From: an uncultured Lachnospiraceae bacterium
Lineage (GTDB): Bacteria > Bacillota > Clostridia > Lachnospirales > Lachnospiraceae
Assembly: GCA_910576535.1 (NCBI GenBank)
Contig: CAJTKK010000003.1
Coordinates: 186,001 to 250,000, forward strand
Reading direction: 5' to 3'
Length of the DNA stretch: 64,000 nucleotides
The notes below the pieces were generated by a model. That model worked only from the letters and a program-made list of their open reading frames with translations, did not search any database and was not told where the DNA came from. A program made the translations under genes and the position numbers. Shown piece after piece: positions 9,354-16,883 of this stretch; position 1 is the first letter of the stretch, and each line of letters starts with the position of its first letter.

Positions 9354-9833
9354 ATGGAAAGAAAAACAGAAAAAACAGTAGCGGAATCCACGATAGAACA
9401 AATATACCAAGTAAGGCCAGAACATTTGAACGGAGCCGGAAGGCTTTTTGGCGGAAAACTGATGGAATGGATTGATGAGCTTGCCGGGCTTGTGGGCATC
9501 CGGCACGCACAGACAAACGTTATCACCGCCTCCGTGGATAACTTAAAATTTATCCGGGGCGCCTATCTGGGTGATTTGATCGTCCTCATCGGAAGGCCTA
9601 CTTTTGTAGGAAAGACTTCTATAGAAATACGGGTAGACACTTACACGGAAAGCTTCGCCGGGATCAGAAAACCAATTAACAGAGCCTATTTAACTTTAGT
9701 CGCCATTGACGAAAAAGGAAAGCCTGCCCCCGTCCCCAGGCTCGCTGTCCAAACGGAGTCAGAAAAAGCGGAATGGGAAGCCGGAATGAAAAGAAGAGAA
9801 ATGAGAAAACAGCGTAAGGAAGAAGGGTTTTAG
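9354..9833 (+). CDS. Acyl-CoA thioesterase, hotdog fold (YciA-like)
   Basis: 159-residue single hotdog-domain protein that would hydrolyse acyl-CoA thioesters. The helix-strand start RLFGGKLMEWIDELAGLVG and the following ITASVDNLKFIRGAYLGD segment match the YciA/BACH type of acyl-CoA thioesterases. The tail is basic (MKRREMRKQRKEE). The start ATG at 9354 has AGGAG seven to eight bases upstream; the longer frame to 9219 would include non-family sequence. It lies between two chemoreceptor genes on opposite strands, apparently as a single gene. Chain-length preference is unknown. Confidence 0.88.
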   Translation: MERKTEKTVAESTIEQIYQVRPEHLNGAGRLFGGKLMEWIDELAGLVGIRHAQTNVITASVDNLKFIRGAYLGDLIVLIGRPTFVGKTSIEIRVDTYTESFAGIRKPINRAYLTLVAIDEKGKPAPVPRLAVQTESEKAEWEAGMKRREMRKQRKEEGF

Positions 9834-9892
9834 GGGATAGACGGCAGGCGCTCATACTCGTTTTCCCTGGGATTTTTCCTTGAAACTTTCCC

Positions 9893-9921
9893 TTGAAATT
9901 TTCTCTGTTTCTTATTAATAT
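9893..9921 (+). promoter_or_regulatory. Possible promoter for the second chemoreceptor
   Basis: TTGAAA (9893-9898), 17 bases, TAATAT (9916-9921). It conflicts with reading the hairpin at 9932-9963 as a terminator, because that hairpin would lie in its own leader. Confidence 0.3.
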
Positions 9922-9931
9922 ATTATGTATC

Positions 9932-9963
9932 CGGCATAAGATGAGATTTCTCATGCCGTTTTA
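9932..9963 (+). terminator. Possible terminator hairpin between thioesterase and chemoreceptor
   Basis: CGGCA...TGCCG with an inner TGAGA/TCTCA stem, then TTTT. The left arm carries a five-base bulge, so this is a weak call. Confidence 0.35.
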
Positions 9964-9987
9964 CTATCAATTTTGAGGTGAATCGCT

Positions 9988-11652
9988 ATGAAAAACAGTA
10001 AAAAGTTTGCAAAAACGACAAAGAGAATTGGACGCAAAGTAGGCAATCTGGCAGTATGGATGCAAGGTCTCAGCATTATAGCCGTAGTCGCTATATGCAT
10101 CGTTATGTCCTATAAGCTCACGACAGATTTGCTGCAGCAACAATGCGTAAATGCCACGAAAATGCTGGCTTACGAATTGGAAAATTATTCCGGTCCGGAA
10201 GATAAGACACAGCTTTTGGATGACCTAAGTATGCAGCTTGGCTGTGAATTTACTATTTTCCATGGAAATGAACGGGCTTATACTACCATCCAGCAGGACG
10301 GGGTACGCGCCATCGGCACAAAACTCTCCGATGAACTGACGGCCATTGTGCTGGAACAAGGCAGCAGCTACGTAGGAACGACTGAAATTCTGGGAACACG
10401 GCATCTTTGCTCTTATATGCCCATGACAGATGCCAATGGCCAGATTAACGGTTTAATTTTTGCCGGCATATCCACCGCTGAAACCTTAAAACAGATTAAT
10501 TTAACGGTGCTTTTGTCTGCCGCTGCAGGCACGGCTCTGATCATCTTAGGAATTCTTTTAATAACCTTTTATCTGAAACGCGCCGTTTCATGGCCCCTTG
10601 CCAACCTGACGGCATTAGCCCAATATATGGAACAAGGCGATTTAAGCGCCGGGATCTCCAAGAATTTAACTGCCAACATCCATTCCAACGATGAAATCGG
10701 CTATTTGGCAAAGATTTTTGATCATACCATCCACCGTTTAAAAGATTACATAGAGGAAATCTCCCATGTTCTGGCTGCCATTTCCGAAGGGAACCTGACG
10801 GTACAGCCTACCCATGATTATATAGGGGATTTTTCCGCTATAAGGGCTTCCTTAGACAACATTCTCCAGAAACTTAACAACACGCTTTACCAGATTACGG
10901 AAAGCTCCGACCTGATTACAAGCGGTTCCGAGCAGGTTGCCGACGGGGCGCAGATACTAAGCCAAGGGGCGATGGAACAGACGAATGCGGTGGAAGAGCT
11001 GCAAGAGACAGTGCGCGATATCTCCCTTCAGATATCACAGACAGCGGAAAATGCCAAACAGGCCAGCCTGACAATGAACGATGTGGATGCCCATGTGCAG
11101 GAAAGCAACCAGCAAATGCAGGAAATGATACATGCCATGGAAGAAATCAGCAATAGTTCCAAAGAAATTGAAAAGATAATTAAGACCATTGAAGGCATCG
11201 CATCCCAAACCAATATCCTTGCCTTAAATGCGGCCGTTGAAGCCGCGCGTGCAGGAGAAAACGGAAAAGGTTTTGCCGTCGTTGCAGAAGAAGTACGCAG
11301 CCTTGCAGGCATGAGCGCCGAAGCTTCCCAATCTACCGCAGAATTAATCGGGCATTCCATCCAGACCGTAGAACAGGGAACCAGAATTGCAAGCCAAACT
11401 GCAGAACAGCTCTCGTCCGTTGTATCCGGAACAAACGAAGTCATGGAAAGCATCAGCCAGATTGCTGGCGCTTCCCGCATGGAAGCGGATTCCGTTTCCC
11501 AGATCCAAAACCGCATTATACAGATTTCGGAAGTCGTGCAGACCAACTCCGCCACTGCGCAGGAAAGCGCGGCTACCAGCCAGCAGCTCAGCGCACAGGC
11601 TGTTTTACTGAAAAAGCTGATGAATATGTTCCGCCTTCTCAGAAATTCTTAA
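9988..11652 (+). CDS. Methyl-accepting chemotaxis protein, short sensor domain
   Basis: 554-residue chemoreceptor: basic N-terminus, membrane segment at about 24-45, a compact extracytoplasmic domain of some 130 residues (single-Cache-like; contains LGCEFTIFHGNERAYTT and TRHLCSYMPM), a second membrane segment near 175-197, HAMP, then the signalling domain with tip SQTNILALNAAVEAARAGEN followed by GKGFAVVAEEVRSLAG. It would signal to CheA/CheW. The ATG has GAGGTG upstream. It ends at a strong bidirectional terminator. Confidence 0.93.
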   Translation: MKNSKKFAKTTKRIGRKVGNLAVWMQGLSIIAVVAICIVMSYKLTTDLLQQQCVNATKMLAYELENYSGPEDKTQLLDDLSMQLGCEFTIFHGNERAYTTIQQDGVRAIGTKLSDELTAIVLEQGSSYVGTTEILGTRHLCSYMPMTDANGQINGLIFAGISTAETLKQINLTVLLSAAAGTALIILGILLITFYLKRAVSWPLANLTALAQYMEQGDLSAGISKNLTANIHSNDEIGYLAKIFDHTIHRLKDYIEEISHVLAAISEGNLTVQPTHDYIGDFSAIRASLDNILQKLNNTLYQITESSDLITSGSEQVADGAQILSQGAMEQTNAVEELQETVRDISLQISQTAENAKQASLTMNDVDAHVQESNQQMQEMIHAMEEISNSSKEIEKIIKTIEGIASQTNILALNAAVEAARAGENGKGFAVVAEEVRSLAGMSAEASQSTAELIGHSIQTVEQGTRIASQTAEQLSSVVSGTNEVMESISQIAGASRMEADSVSQIQNRIIQISEVVQTNSATAQESAATSQQLSAQAVLLKKLMNMFRLLRNS

Positions 11653-11655
11653 TAC

Positions 11656-11696
11656 AAAACGGGTCATCCTGCCGCTGCGGCAGGATGACCCGTTTT
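11656..11696. terminator. Bidirectional rho-independent terminator between convergent genes
   Basis: A perfect 19-bp inverted repeat (11656-11674 and 11678-11696, 3-base loop) has A's on the left flank and T's on the right. It can end both the chemoreceptor transcript (+) and the response-regulator transcript (-). Confidence 0.92.
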
Positions 11697-11739
11697 TCAT
11701 TGCAGCATAGGGATATCTGGCAATGACTGCCTTTGCCGG

Positions 11740-12426
11740 CTATCCCACTTTATAGCCGGTTCCCCATACAACTTTCAGATAACGGGGTTCCTTGGGGTTT
11801 TGTTCGATTTTCTCCCTGATATGCCTGATATGTACTGCAATCGTATTATCCGCTCCAATCGCCTGCATATTCCAGATCGACTCGTAGATTTGGTTAATGG
11901 AAAAAACCTTTCCCTTTTCCTGTACAAGCAGACGCAATATCTTGTATTCTATAGGAGTCAGGCTGACTTCCCTCCCAGCTACCGTTACCTTCCTAAGCAC
12001 ATCATCCATCACAAGTTCATCTACCCGGTAAATCCTATTGATATTTTCCCTCATACGCGCCAGTTGTGTATATCTTCTGAACTGGCTGTTAATCCTTGCC
12101 ATAAACTCAAGAGGATGAAACGGATGAATCACATAATCATCCGCCCCTGCATTGAGGGCCGCTATTTTCATCTGCTCCTTATCATTAGCCGACAGGACAA
12201 TAATCGGCATTTTATCCGTATTTCTTATTGCCTTTAAGCGTTCTATCCCGTCATTCCTTGGAAAATCAATATCCATGACCACTAAATGGATATCCCTTTC
12301 CTTCACCCTCTGAATCACATCCTCTAATCTGCTGACTACAAAAACCTGATACCCTTCCTGAGCCAGAAAAATTTTGAGAACCTCCATGTTTGTTTCATTC
12401 TGATTATAAATCAATACGTTTTTCAT
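11740..12426 (-). CDS. OmpR-type response regulator with degenerate receiver
   Basis: 228 residues: receiver domain 1-118, winged-helix DNA-binding domain 135-228 (SLTPIEYKILRLLVQEKG, ending WGTGYKVG). The phospho-acceptor Asp is kept (D52 in VVMDIDFP) and the switch Ser is present (S79). The acidic pair that binds Mg2+, usually DD near residues 8-9, reads NQ here (LIYNQNE), and the invariant Lys of the K-P-F motif is His (VIHPF, H101). No histidine kinase gene is adjacent. It probably acts without normal phosphorylation, or under an unusual input. It lies 90 bases downstream of the anti-sigma gene on the same strand and has an AGGAGG site of its own. Confidence 0.88.
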   Translation of the reverse strand: MKNVLIYNQNETNMEVLKIFLAQEGYQVFVVSRLEDVIQRVKERDIHLVVMDIDFPRNDGIERLKAIRNTDKMPIIVLSANDKEQMKIAALNAGADDYVIHPFHPLEFMARINSQFRRYTQLARMRENINRIYRVDELVMDDVLRKVTVAGREVSLTPIEYKILRLLVQEKGKVFSINQIYESIWNMQAIGADNTIAVHIRHIREKIEQNPKEPRYLKVVWGTGYKVG

Positions 12427-12515
12427 CCGGTTTCCTCCTCTCCCAAAACCTTAACCCTTGTATTTCCCTGTCGCCGTCCAGCCTCCTAGCCCCTTCTGCC
12501 GCAAGGCATGGGTTT

Positions 12516-13625
12516 TTATTCATATTCGCTTAAATCAATGCTCTCAATAATTTGTATTGCCTCTTCTTCCGTATAGCCCATAAAATCAATATACGCCTCA
12601 TAGGTCCCTACTGTCACCGCCCCATGAATCTGCATCTCGTCTTCTTCCTTTTCTTTTACAGAATCCACCAATGTATAAACATATCCCTGCTCTGTCGTAT
12701 ACTGCCTCTCATTGCATATACCTCCCGGGAACACCTTGGAAGATGCGTGACCTGAAGTTTCTGCATAATCCGTCCGTTCCACCCATATTACCTTCCCGTC
12801 AATATCATAGCGGGCCATTGCCCAATCGCCGCATACCGTAACATTTACGGCCTCCCCTCCGGTTTCTGTAATAAGTAACGGCTGCGGAAAAATAATATCT
12901 TCATTTTTTTCAAATTCATCAAAGGAAATATAGCTTTTTACTGCAATTTCCTCCATTTCCCCTTCTTCCGTTTCCGCCGTCCGTTCCGTCATTTCCAATT
13001 TCATTTCGCTGCCCGGAATCTTTTCTTCCGGCTGCAATGCTTTCATTTCCGCTATGCCGTTTTCCTCCAAAGCCGATCCGGGAACAGCCTCTTCCAGACC
13101 AGCAGGGCTTTGCCCATCATCCAAAACGGCTTCCTCTTTCATCTGATCCGCAGGCTCTGTTCCATAAACCGTTTCCTCTTTTCCAGCAGATACCTCTGCA
13201 GGAACGGTTTCCCCTTTTTCAGCAGACGCTTCCGAAGGAGAAACCTTATCCTTTTTGGCAGATGCCTTATCATAAACCACTTCCTCTTCTTCCTGCAGTT
13301 TCACCTCTTCCGATATAATACAAGGGCTTATGCCGTCCGCATGATTCCTTGCCATTGTGGCGGCATCCGCGGATTCAAATCCCCATTCATTTACCCTGAT
13401 TACATTTCCGATATAATCCGCCGCTTTCACCGTCCCAAAACCACATAGGAATACAAGGCACGCAGCGGAAAAAGCCGTCGTCATTGTCCTGCGCATCTGC
13501 CGGGCGACCCATCTGCTATGCCGGCTCTCATCCATACACGAAGAAGCATCTATATGAAATTCTTTCATACCCAGCATATGCATATTTTCCACTGCAGACT
13601 GATAGCAATCTTTAAAATCATTCAT
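12516..13625 (-). CDS. Anti-sigma-factor-like membrane protein with DUF4367-like C-terminal domain
   Basis: 369 residues. A cytoplasmic N-terminal region of about 47 residues precedes one membrane segment (about 48-66). Then comes an acidic, low-complexity outer linker and a C-terminal domain (about 245-369) with ending MGYTEEEAIQIIESIDLSE, typical of DUF4367 domains found in clostridial anti-sigma proteins. The linker has three consecutive 12-residue repeats at residues 122-157 (SAKKDKVSPSEA, SAEKGETVPAEV, SAGKEETVYGTE). The start overlaps the end of the sigma gene by 8 bases (ATGAATGA), which is normal for translationally coupled sigma/anti-sigma pairs. It would hold the sigma factor at the membrane until a signal arrives; signal unknown. 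Confidence 0.78.
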   Translation of the reverse strand: MNDFKDCYQSAVENMHMLGMKEFHIDASSCMDESRHSRWVARQMRRTMTTAFSAACLVFLCGFGTVKAADYIGNVIRVNEWGFESADAATMARNHADGISPCIISEEVKLQEEEEVVYDKASAKKDKVSPSEASAEKGETVPAEVSAGKEETVYGTEPADQMKEEAVLDDGQSPAGLEEAVPGSALEENGIAEMKALQPEEKIPGSEMKLEMTERTAETEEGEMEEIAVKSYISFDEFEKNEDIIFPQPLLITETGGEAVNVTVCGDWAMARYDIDGKVIWVERTDYAETSGHASSKVFPGGICNERQYTTEQGYVYTLVDSVKEKEEDEMQIHGAVTVGTYEAYIDFMGYTEEEAIQIIESIDLSEYE

Positions 13626-13803
13626 ACCGGTACTCCTCCTTCAGATTTTTTTTAAGCAGCTCCCTGCCTCTTGTAAGCTGTGATGTCACTGTCGATTCTT
13701 TCCGCTTTGTTACGGCTCCGATTTCTTTTATGCTCATTTGCTGAAAATAAAATAAATGGATTACTTCCCGGTATCTTCTCGGCAGTTTCATCACTGCCTC
13801 CAT
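13618..13803 (-). CDS. ECF sigma factor, C-terminal (region 4) piece of a split gene
   Basis: 61 residues that are a complete sigma region 4: KLPRRYREVIHLFYFQQMS, IKEIGAVTKRKESTVTSQL and RGRELLKKNL, the helix-turn-helix that reads the -35 element. It belongs with the N-terminal piece at 13791-14186, but the reading frame changes at the junction. The upstream frame reads GAA ATA TGG AGG CAG TGA, while this piece begins ATG GAG GCA GTG inside it. One extra base between AT and ATG would restore the usual NREI-MEAVMKLP sequence. The piece has its own ATG but only a weak upstream site, so it could be made by reinitiation (13-base overlap) or not at all. Its end overlaps the anti-sigma start. Confidence 0.8.
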   Translation of the reverse strand: MEAVMKLPRRYREVIHLFYFQQMSIKEIGAVTKRKESTVTSQLTRGRELLKKNLKEEYRYE

Positions 13804-14186
13804 ATTTCCCGGTTTCTTTCTTTCTCCAGAATGCTGTCTTCCATCCCGCTGCCGGCAGCCTCTTCCAAGCCCGCCGGCAGCTCTTCTTCCGGCGCCACAT
13901 CAATATGCCTATACCATGCAGAACGCCATATCTTCCGGCATCCGTTCAGAGTCACTTTAATCAGCCATGCTTTTTCGTGTTCCGGCGTTGCAAAATCTTT
14001 CTTTCTTTTTATATATTGGTAGAATGTTTCCTGTACCACATCCTCCGCATCCTGATTGTTCCTAAGCTGCAGAAACGCAATTCTATACAGCAAATCGCTG
14101 TAGGTATTGATTTTCTGCTGCAATGCTTCTTTGTCCACAGCCTGGGAAACAGATACTTCAGCCTTACTGTTTTTCTTCTCCATCAT
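13791..14186 (-). CDS. ECF sigma factor, N-terminal (region 2) piece of a split gene
   Basis: 131 residues containing sigma region 2: YSDLLYRIAFLQLRNNQDAE, DVVQETFYQYIKRKKDF and HEKAWLIKVTLNGCRKIWRS, the core-binding and -10-reading part. It stops at a TGA just after the linker residues EKERNREIWRQ, where an intact protein would continue into region 4. The family's usual length is 160-200 residues, so this is about two thirds of one. The frame break looks like a single-base deletion; a real two-subunit sigma factor is the less likely alternative. The ATG at 14186 has GAGA-type sequence upstream. No clear promoter was found in the AT-rich gap beyond it. Confidence 0.8.
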   Translation of the reverse strand: MMEKKNSKAEVSVSQAVDKEALQQKINTYSDLLYRIAFLQLRNNQDAEDVVQETFYQYIKRKKDFATPEHEKAWLIKVTLNGCRKIWRSAWYRHIDVAPEEELPAGLEEAAGSGMEDSILEKERNREIWRQ

Positions 14187-14409
14187 ATGTACTGTCTCTC
14201 ATCTTATAACAATCCAGCCTTCCGCCCTGCTGATGATACGCCTGTATTCCCAAAACCCCATACCATGCATCCATTCAAAGCATACCACGGCTGAACTGAA
14301 ATCCCGTCTTCCAATTTTTTCATTATCCCCGCTCATCGGAAAGCTGTAACACAGCCTTCTATATAGTAATATCCCATATAAATTAAAAATACTGCAAAAA
14401 AAATATGAT

Positions 14410-14495
14410 TTTTTTCTTAAGAAAAAATTCTTTTTACCAAAAAACCTTTTTACACCCCCTCTTTTAATAAGACGTCCGAAAGTGTAAAAAGGTTT
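14410..14495. repeat. Palindrome and 14-bp inverted repeat in a 340-base gap
   Basis: The gap 14187-14525 holds no supported gene. It contains an 18-base perfect palindrome centred on CTTAAG (14410-14427) and a 14-bp perfect inverted repeat, arms 14442-14455 and 14482-14495, with a 26-base spacer. The arms carry GTGTAAAAAGG. They could be a terminator for the VanZ-like gene or repressor sites upstream of the sigma gene. Confidence 0.5.
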
Positions 14496-14525
14496 CATTT
14501 TCTTTTATTTTTATTTCCTCGTAAT

Positions 14526-14990
14526 TTATATCCTTTTTTTCCTTATCCGCTCCCATAAGACATACATGATCCAGCCCCAGGCCGCCCCGAAACAGTTTAA
14601 AAGTATGTCGTCCACATCAAATGCCCCAAAAGCGCTGAAGAGCTGGAACACCTCTATTCCAAGGACAAAAAGAAAAGCGTTTAACAATAAGATAAAAAAA
14701 TTCCTGCTTTTCTCCTGTATATATGGGAGCAGAAAACCAAAAGGAACGAAGACGACGACGTTCCCTGCCAGATTTTCAAAGCTGTTCAGCTTATACGAAT
14801 AGTCAATATACATCTTGATCGTTTTAAACAACGTAAAATTAGCAGTATCCAGGCCTTCTAAAATAACGCCCTTTTCCCATGTATCCATAATTGCTTTTAA
14901 GTCTTCCCATGGATATTTAAATATAATCACTTTTATGACCACTGCAATATATATGAAAAACACAATTTTTATGCGTTTTGATTTATTCAC
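14526..14990 (-). CDS. VanZ-family membrane protein
   Basis: 154-residue membrane protein with four hydrophobic segments: near residues 8-24, after NLAGNVVVFVPFGFLLPYI, around FFILLLNAFLFVLGIEVFQL, and near the C-terminus. NLAGN, PFG and the EVFQLFSAFGAFDVDDILLN region are the conserved VanZ-like marks. VanZ itself gives low-level teicoplanin resistance, but most family members have no known role. The GTG start at 14990 overlaps the truA stop by four bases (GTGA), so it is translationally coupled to truA. Confidence 0.85.
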   Translation of the reverse strand: MNKSKRIKIVFFIYIAVVIKVIIFKYPWEDLKAIMDTWEKGVILEGLDTANFTLFKTIKMYIDYSYKLNSFENLAGNVVVFVPFGFLLPYIQEKSRNFFILLLNAFLFVLGIEVFQLFSAFGAFDVDDILLNCFGAAWGWIMYVLWERIRKKRI

Positions 14991-15727
14991 GAATAAAAAA
15001 CCTCCACCAAAGCCAATCCCTTGGCTGGCGCCAGATAACCGGCTTCTTCCCTTGTCCCAGCCTCAAGCAGCCCCTTGACCTGCGCCTCGTTTCGTTTGTG
15101 CGTCCCTGCTTCCAGCAAGGTTCCCATCATAATACGTACCATATGATATAAAAAGCCGTCCCCTTTAAAAGTAAAGAGTATTTCATCCCCGTTTTTTTCT
15201 ATCTCAATAGAATCCACCGTACGTACCGTAGACTTCCGGCTTCTTTTATGGGAAGTAAATGCCCGGAAATCATGGGTGCCGCATAGCAGCCTTGCCGCCC
15301 GCTTCATAGCCTCCATATCCAAATCCTCTTCCACTGCATATACATATCTTCTATCAAATATATGCGGAACTTTGCTGTTTATCACCCGGTACACATAAGT
15401 TTTCCCTTTTGCATTCAGCCTGCTGTGGAAACGCTCCGGCATTTCCTCAATATGAATCACCGCAATATCCTCGGGCAGATACCGGTTCATGTAATCCATG
15501 ATTTCCTCCAGGCTCATCTGCGTTTCCGTATGGAAATTAGCAACCTGACCATAAGCGTGTACCCCTGCATCAGTCCTGCCTGAACCAGTCACCTCCACTT
15601 TTTTGCCACACATTTTGGTAAGCAGGGCTTCCAGCTTCCCTTGTACCGTATTCCCTGTATGATCCTGTCTCTGCCAGCCCTGATATTTTGTTCCTTCATA
15701 TTGAAGTATGACTTTTATATTCCTCAA
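14987..15727 (-). CDS. truA: tRNA pseudouridine(38-40) synthase TruA
   Basis: 246-residue TruA, which isomerises uridines 38-40 in the anticodon stem-loop of tRNAs. The catalytic Asp is D53 in GSGRTDAGVHAYGQVANFHT. Other family marks are LQYEGTKYQGWQRQ at the start and FLYHMVRIMMGTLLEAG near the end. The start is a TTG at 15727, directly after the upstream stop (TAA TTG), with GGGAGGT eight bases before it. That junction implies coupling to the dehydrogenase gene. Confidence 0.93.
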   Translation of the reverse strand: MRNIKVILQYEGTKYQGWQRQDHTGNTVQGKLEALLTKMCGKKVEVTGSGRTDAGVHAYGQVANFHTETQMSLEEIMDYMNRYLPEDIAVIHIEEMPERFHSRLNAKGKTYVYRVINSKVPHIFDRRYVYAVEEDLDMEAMKRAARLLCGTHDFRAFTSHKRSRKSTVRTVDSIEIEKNGDEILFTFKGDGFLYHMVRIMMGTLLEAGTHKRNEAQVKGLLEAGTREEAGYLAPAKGLALVEVFYS

Positions 15728-16753
15728 TTATACGACCTCCCAAGGATTTTTCCTTTGCTCTTCCCCTGCCTGCCCGGCATATTTTTCTTTCCCTTCCATA
15801 AAAATCCGGCATCCTTCCAAAGAATCCCTCACTACTGTTTTAATACATTCATCCGTATAAAATGCCATATGATGCGTTACCGTCACGTTCGGAAACCCTC
15901 TAAGCACGGCCAGTTCCCGGTTATGCAGCACATCCGATTTTCTGTCATAATAATACATATCGAATTCGTTTTCCACTACGTCAAGCCCGGCTGCGCCGAT
16001 TTTACCGGATTCAATCCCTGCAATCAATGCTTCGGAATCAATCAAGGCTCCCCTTGCCGTATTGACCAGGATTACCCCGTCCTTCATTTTGCCGATCGTA
16101 TCTTTTCCGATCATATGAAAACTGTCATCGGTAAGGGGGGCATGTAATGTAATCACATCCGCTTGTTCCCAGATCTCTTCCAATGCGGCATATTTTGCAT
16201 ATTTCTTCACTTCTTCGTTTTCCATCAGGTCATATGCCAGAATCTTTGCCCCAAAACCGGACAGATTGCCAATTACCGTTCTTCCAATCCTCCCTGTCCC
16301 GATAACGCCTACTGTCATATCCTTCAGTTCCCGTCCTTGTACCCCTTTTAAAGTATAATCCTGAATATTGGTACGCTCGATAATCCGCTTCATCTTTCGG
16401 ATTGACATCAGGATCAGCATCACTGCATAATCTGCCACCCCATGAGGGCCATATGGCGCGTTTGCTACGGTAATCCCTAATTTTTTTGCCGCTTTCCTAT
16501 CAATATGGTCATACCCTATGGTGCGGGTCACCAGATAACGGATACCAACTTCCCTAAATGCCTTCAGCAGTTCCTCCGTCATCGGAGTCGTTAAAATATC
16601 CATACAGATGCTTCCCTCTGCCAGCCCTGCATTTTCCAGGCAAGGCGCATCCGGGCATAAAACAAGCTCCATGCCAAGTTCCTTCCCATATCGGATGAAC
16701 AATTCCTTTTCATCAAATTCCCTGCAGCTATATACTGTTACCTTCATTTTCAT
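15728..16753 (-). CDS. D-2-hydroxyacid dehydrogenase (D-lactate dehydrogenase type)
   Basis: 341-residue NAD-dependent dehydrogenase of the D-lactate/2-hydroxyacid family. The Rossmann motif is GVIGTGRIGRTVIGNL. The substrate Arg is in VNTARGALID, the catalytic Glu region is ENEF, and the catalytic His is in VTHHMAFYTDECI. The N-terminal RTIGYDHIDRKAAKKLGITV and APYGPHGVADYAV segments favour the D-lactate dehydrogenase branch (including VanH) over phosphoglycerate dehydrogenase. The start ATG at 16753 has AAAGG seven bases upstream; the open frame to 16906 is not family-like. It forms a likely operon with truA and the VanZ-like gene. Confidence 0.88.
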   Translation of the reverse strand: MKMKVTVYSCREFDEKELFIRYGKELGMELVLCPDAPCLENAGLAEGSICMDILTTPMTEELLKAFREVGIRYLVTRTIGYDHIDRKAAKKLGITVANAPYGPHGVADYAVMLILMSIRKMKRIIERTNIQDYTLKGVQGRELKDMTVGVIGTGRIGRTVIGNLSGFGAKILAYDLMENEEVKKYAKYAALEEIWEQADVITLHAPLTDDSFHMIGKDTIGKMKDGVILVNTARGALIDSEALIAGIESGKIGAAGLDVVENEFDMYYYDRKSDVLHNRELAVLRGFPNVTVTHHMAFYTDECIKTVVRDSLEGCRIFMEGKEKYAGQAGEEQRKNPWEVV

Positions 16754-16883
16754 AACCATGCCTTTCTCTGTGCGGGACTTAGCAGAATGCCCTCTCGCAG
16801 GAGCATAACAGGAGATCAGGAACTTCTCCGCAAAATGCCCTCTGCCGCGGGTGCGAAAACATCTTCTTGCGCGCCCCTTCCTG

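Noticed and set aside
13618..14186. Programmed -1 ribosomal frameshift in the sigma gene
   Set aside because: No canonical slippery heptamer (X XXY YYZ) or downstream stimulatory structure is visible at the junction; a deletion or split gene is simpler.
14526..16753. VanZ-like and VanH-like (D-lactate dehydrogenase) genes close together, resembling a vancomycin resistance cluster
   Set aside because: There is no VanA/VanB ligase, VanX dipeptidase or VanRS pair. The genes are interleaved with truA, so this is normal housekeeping context.
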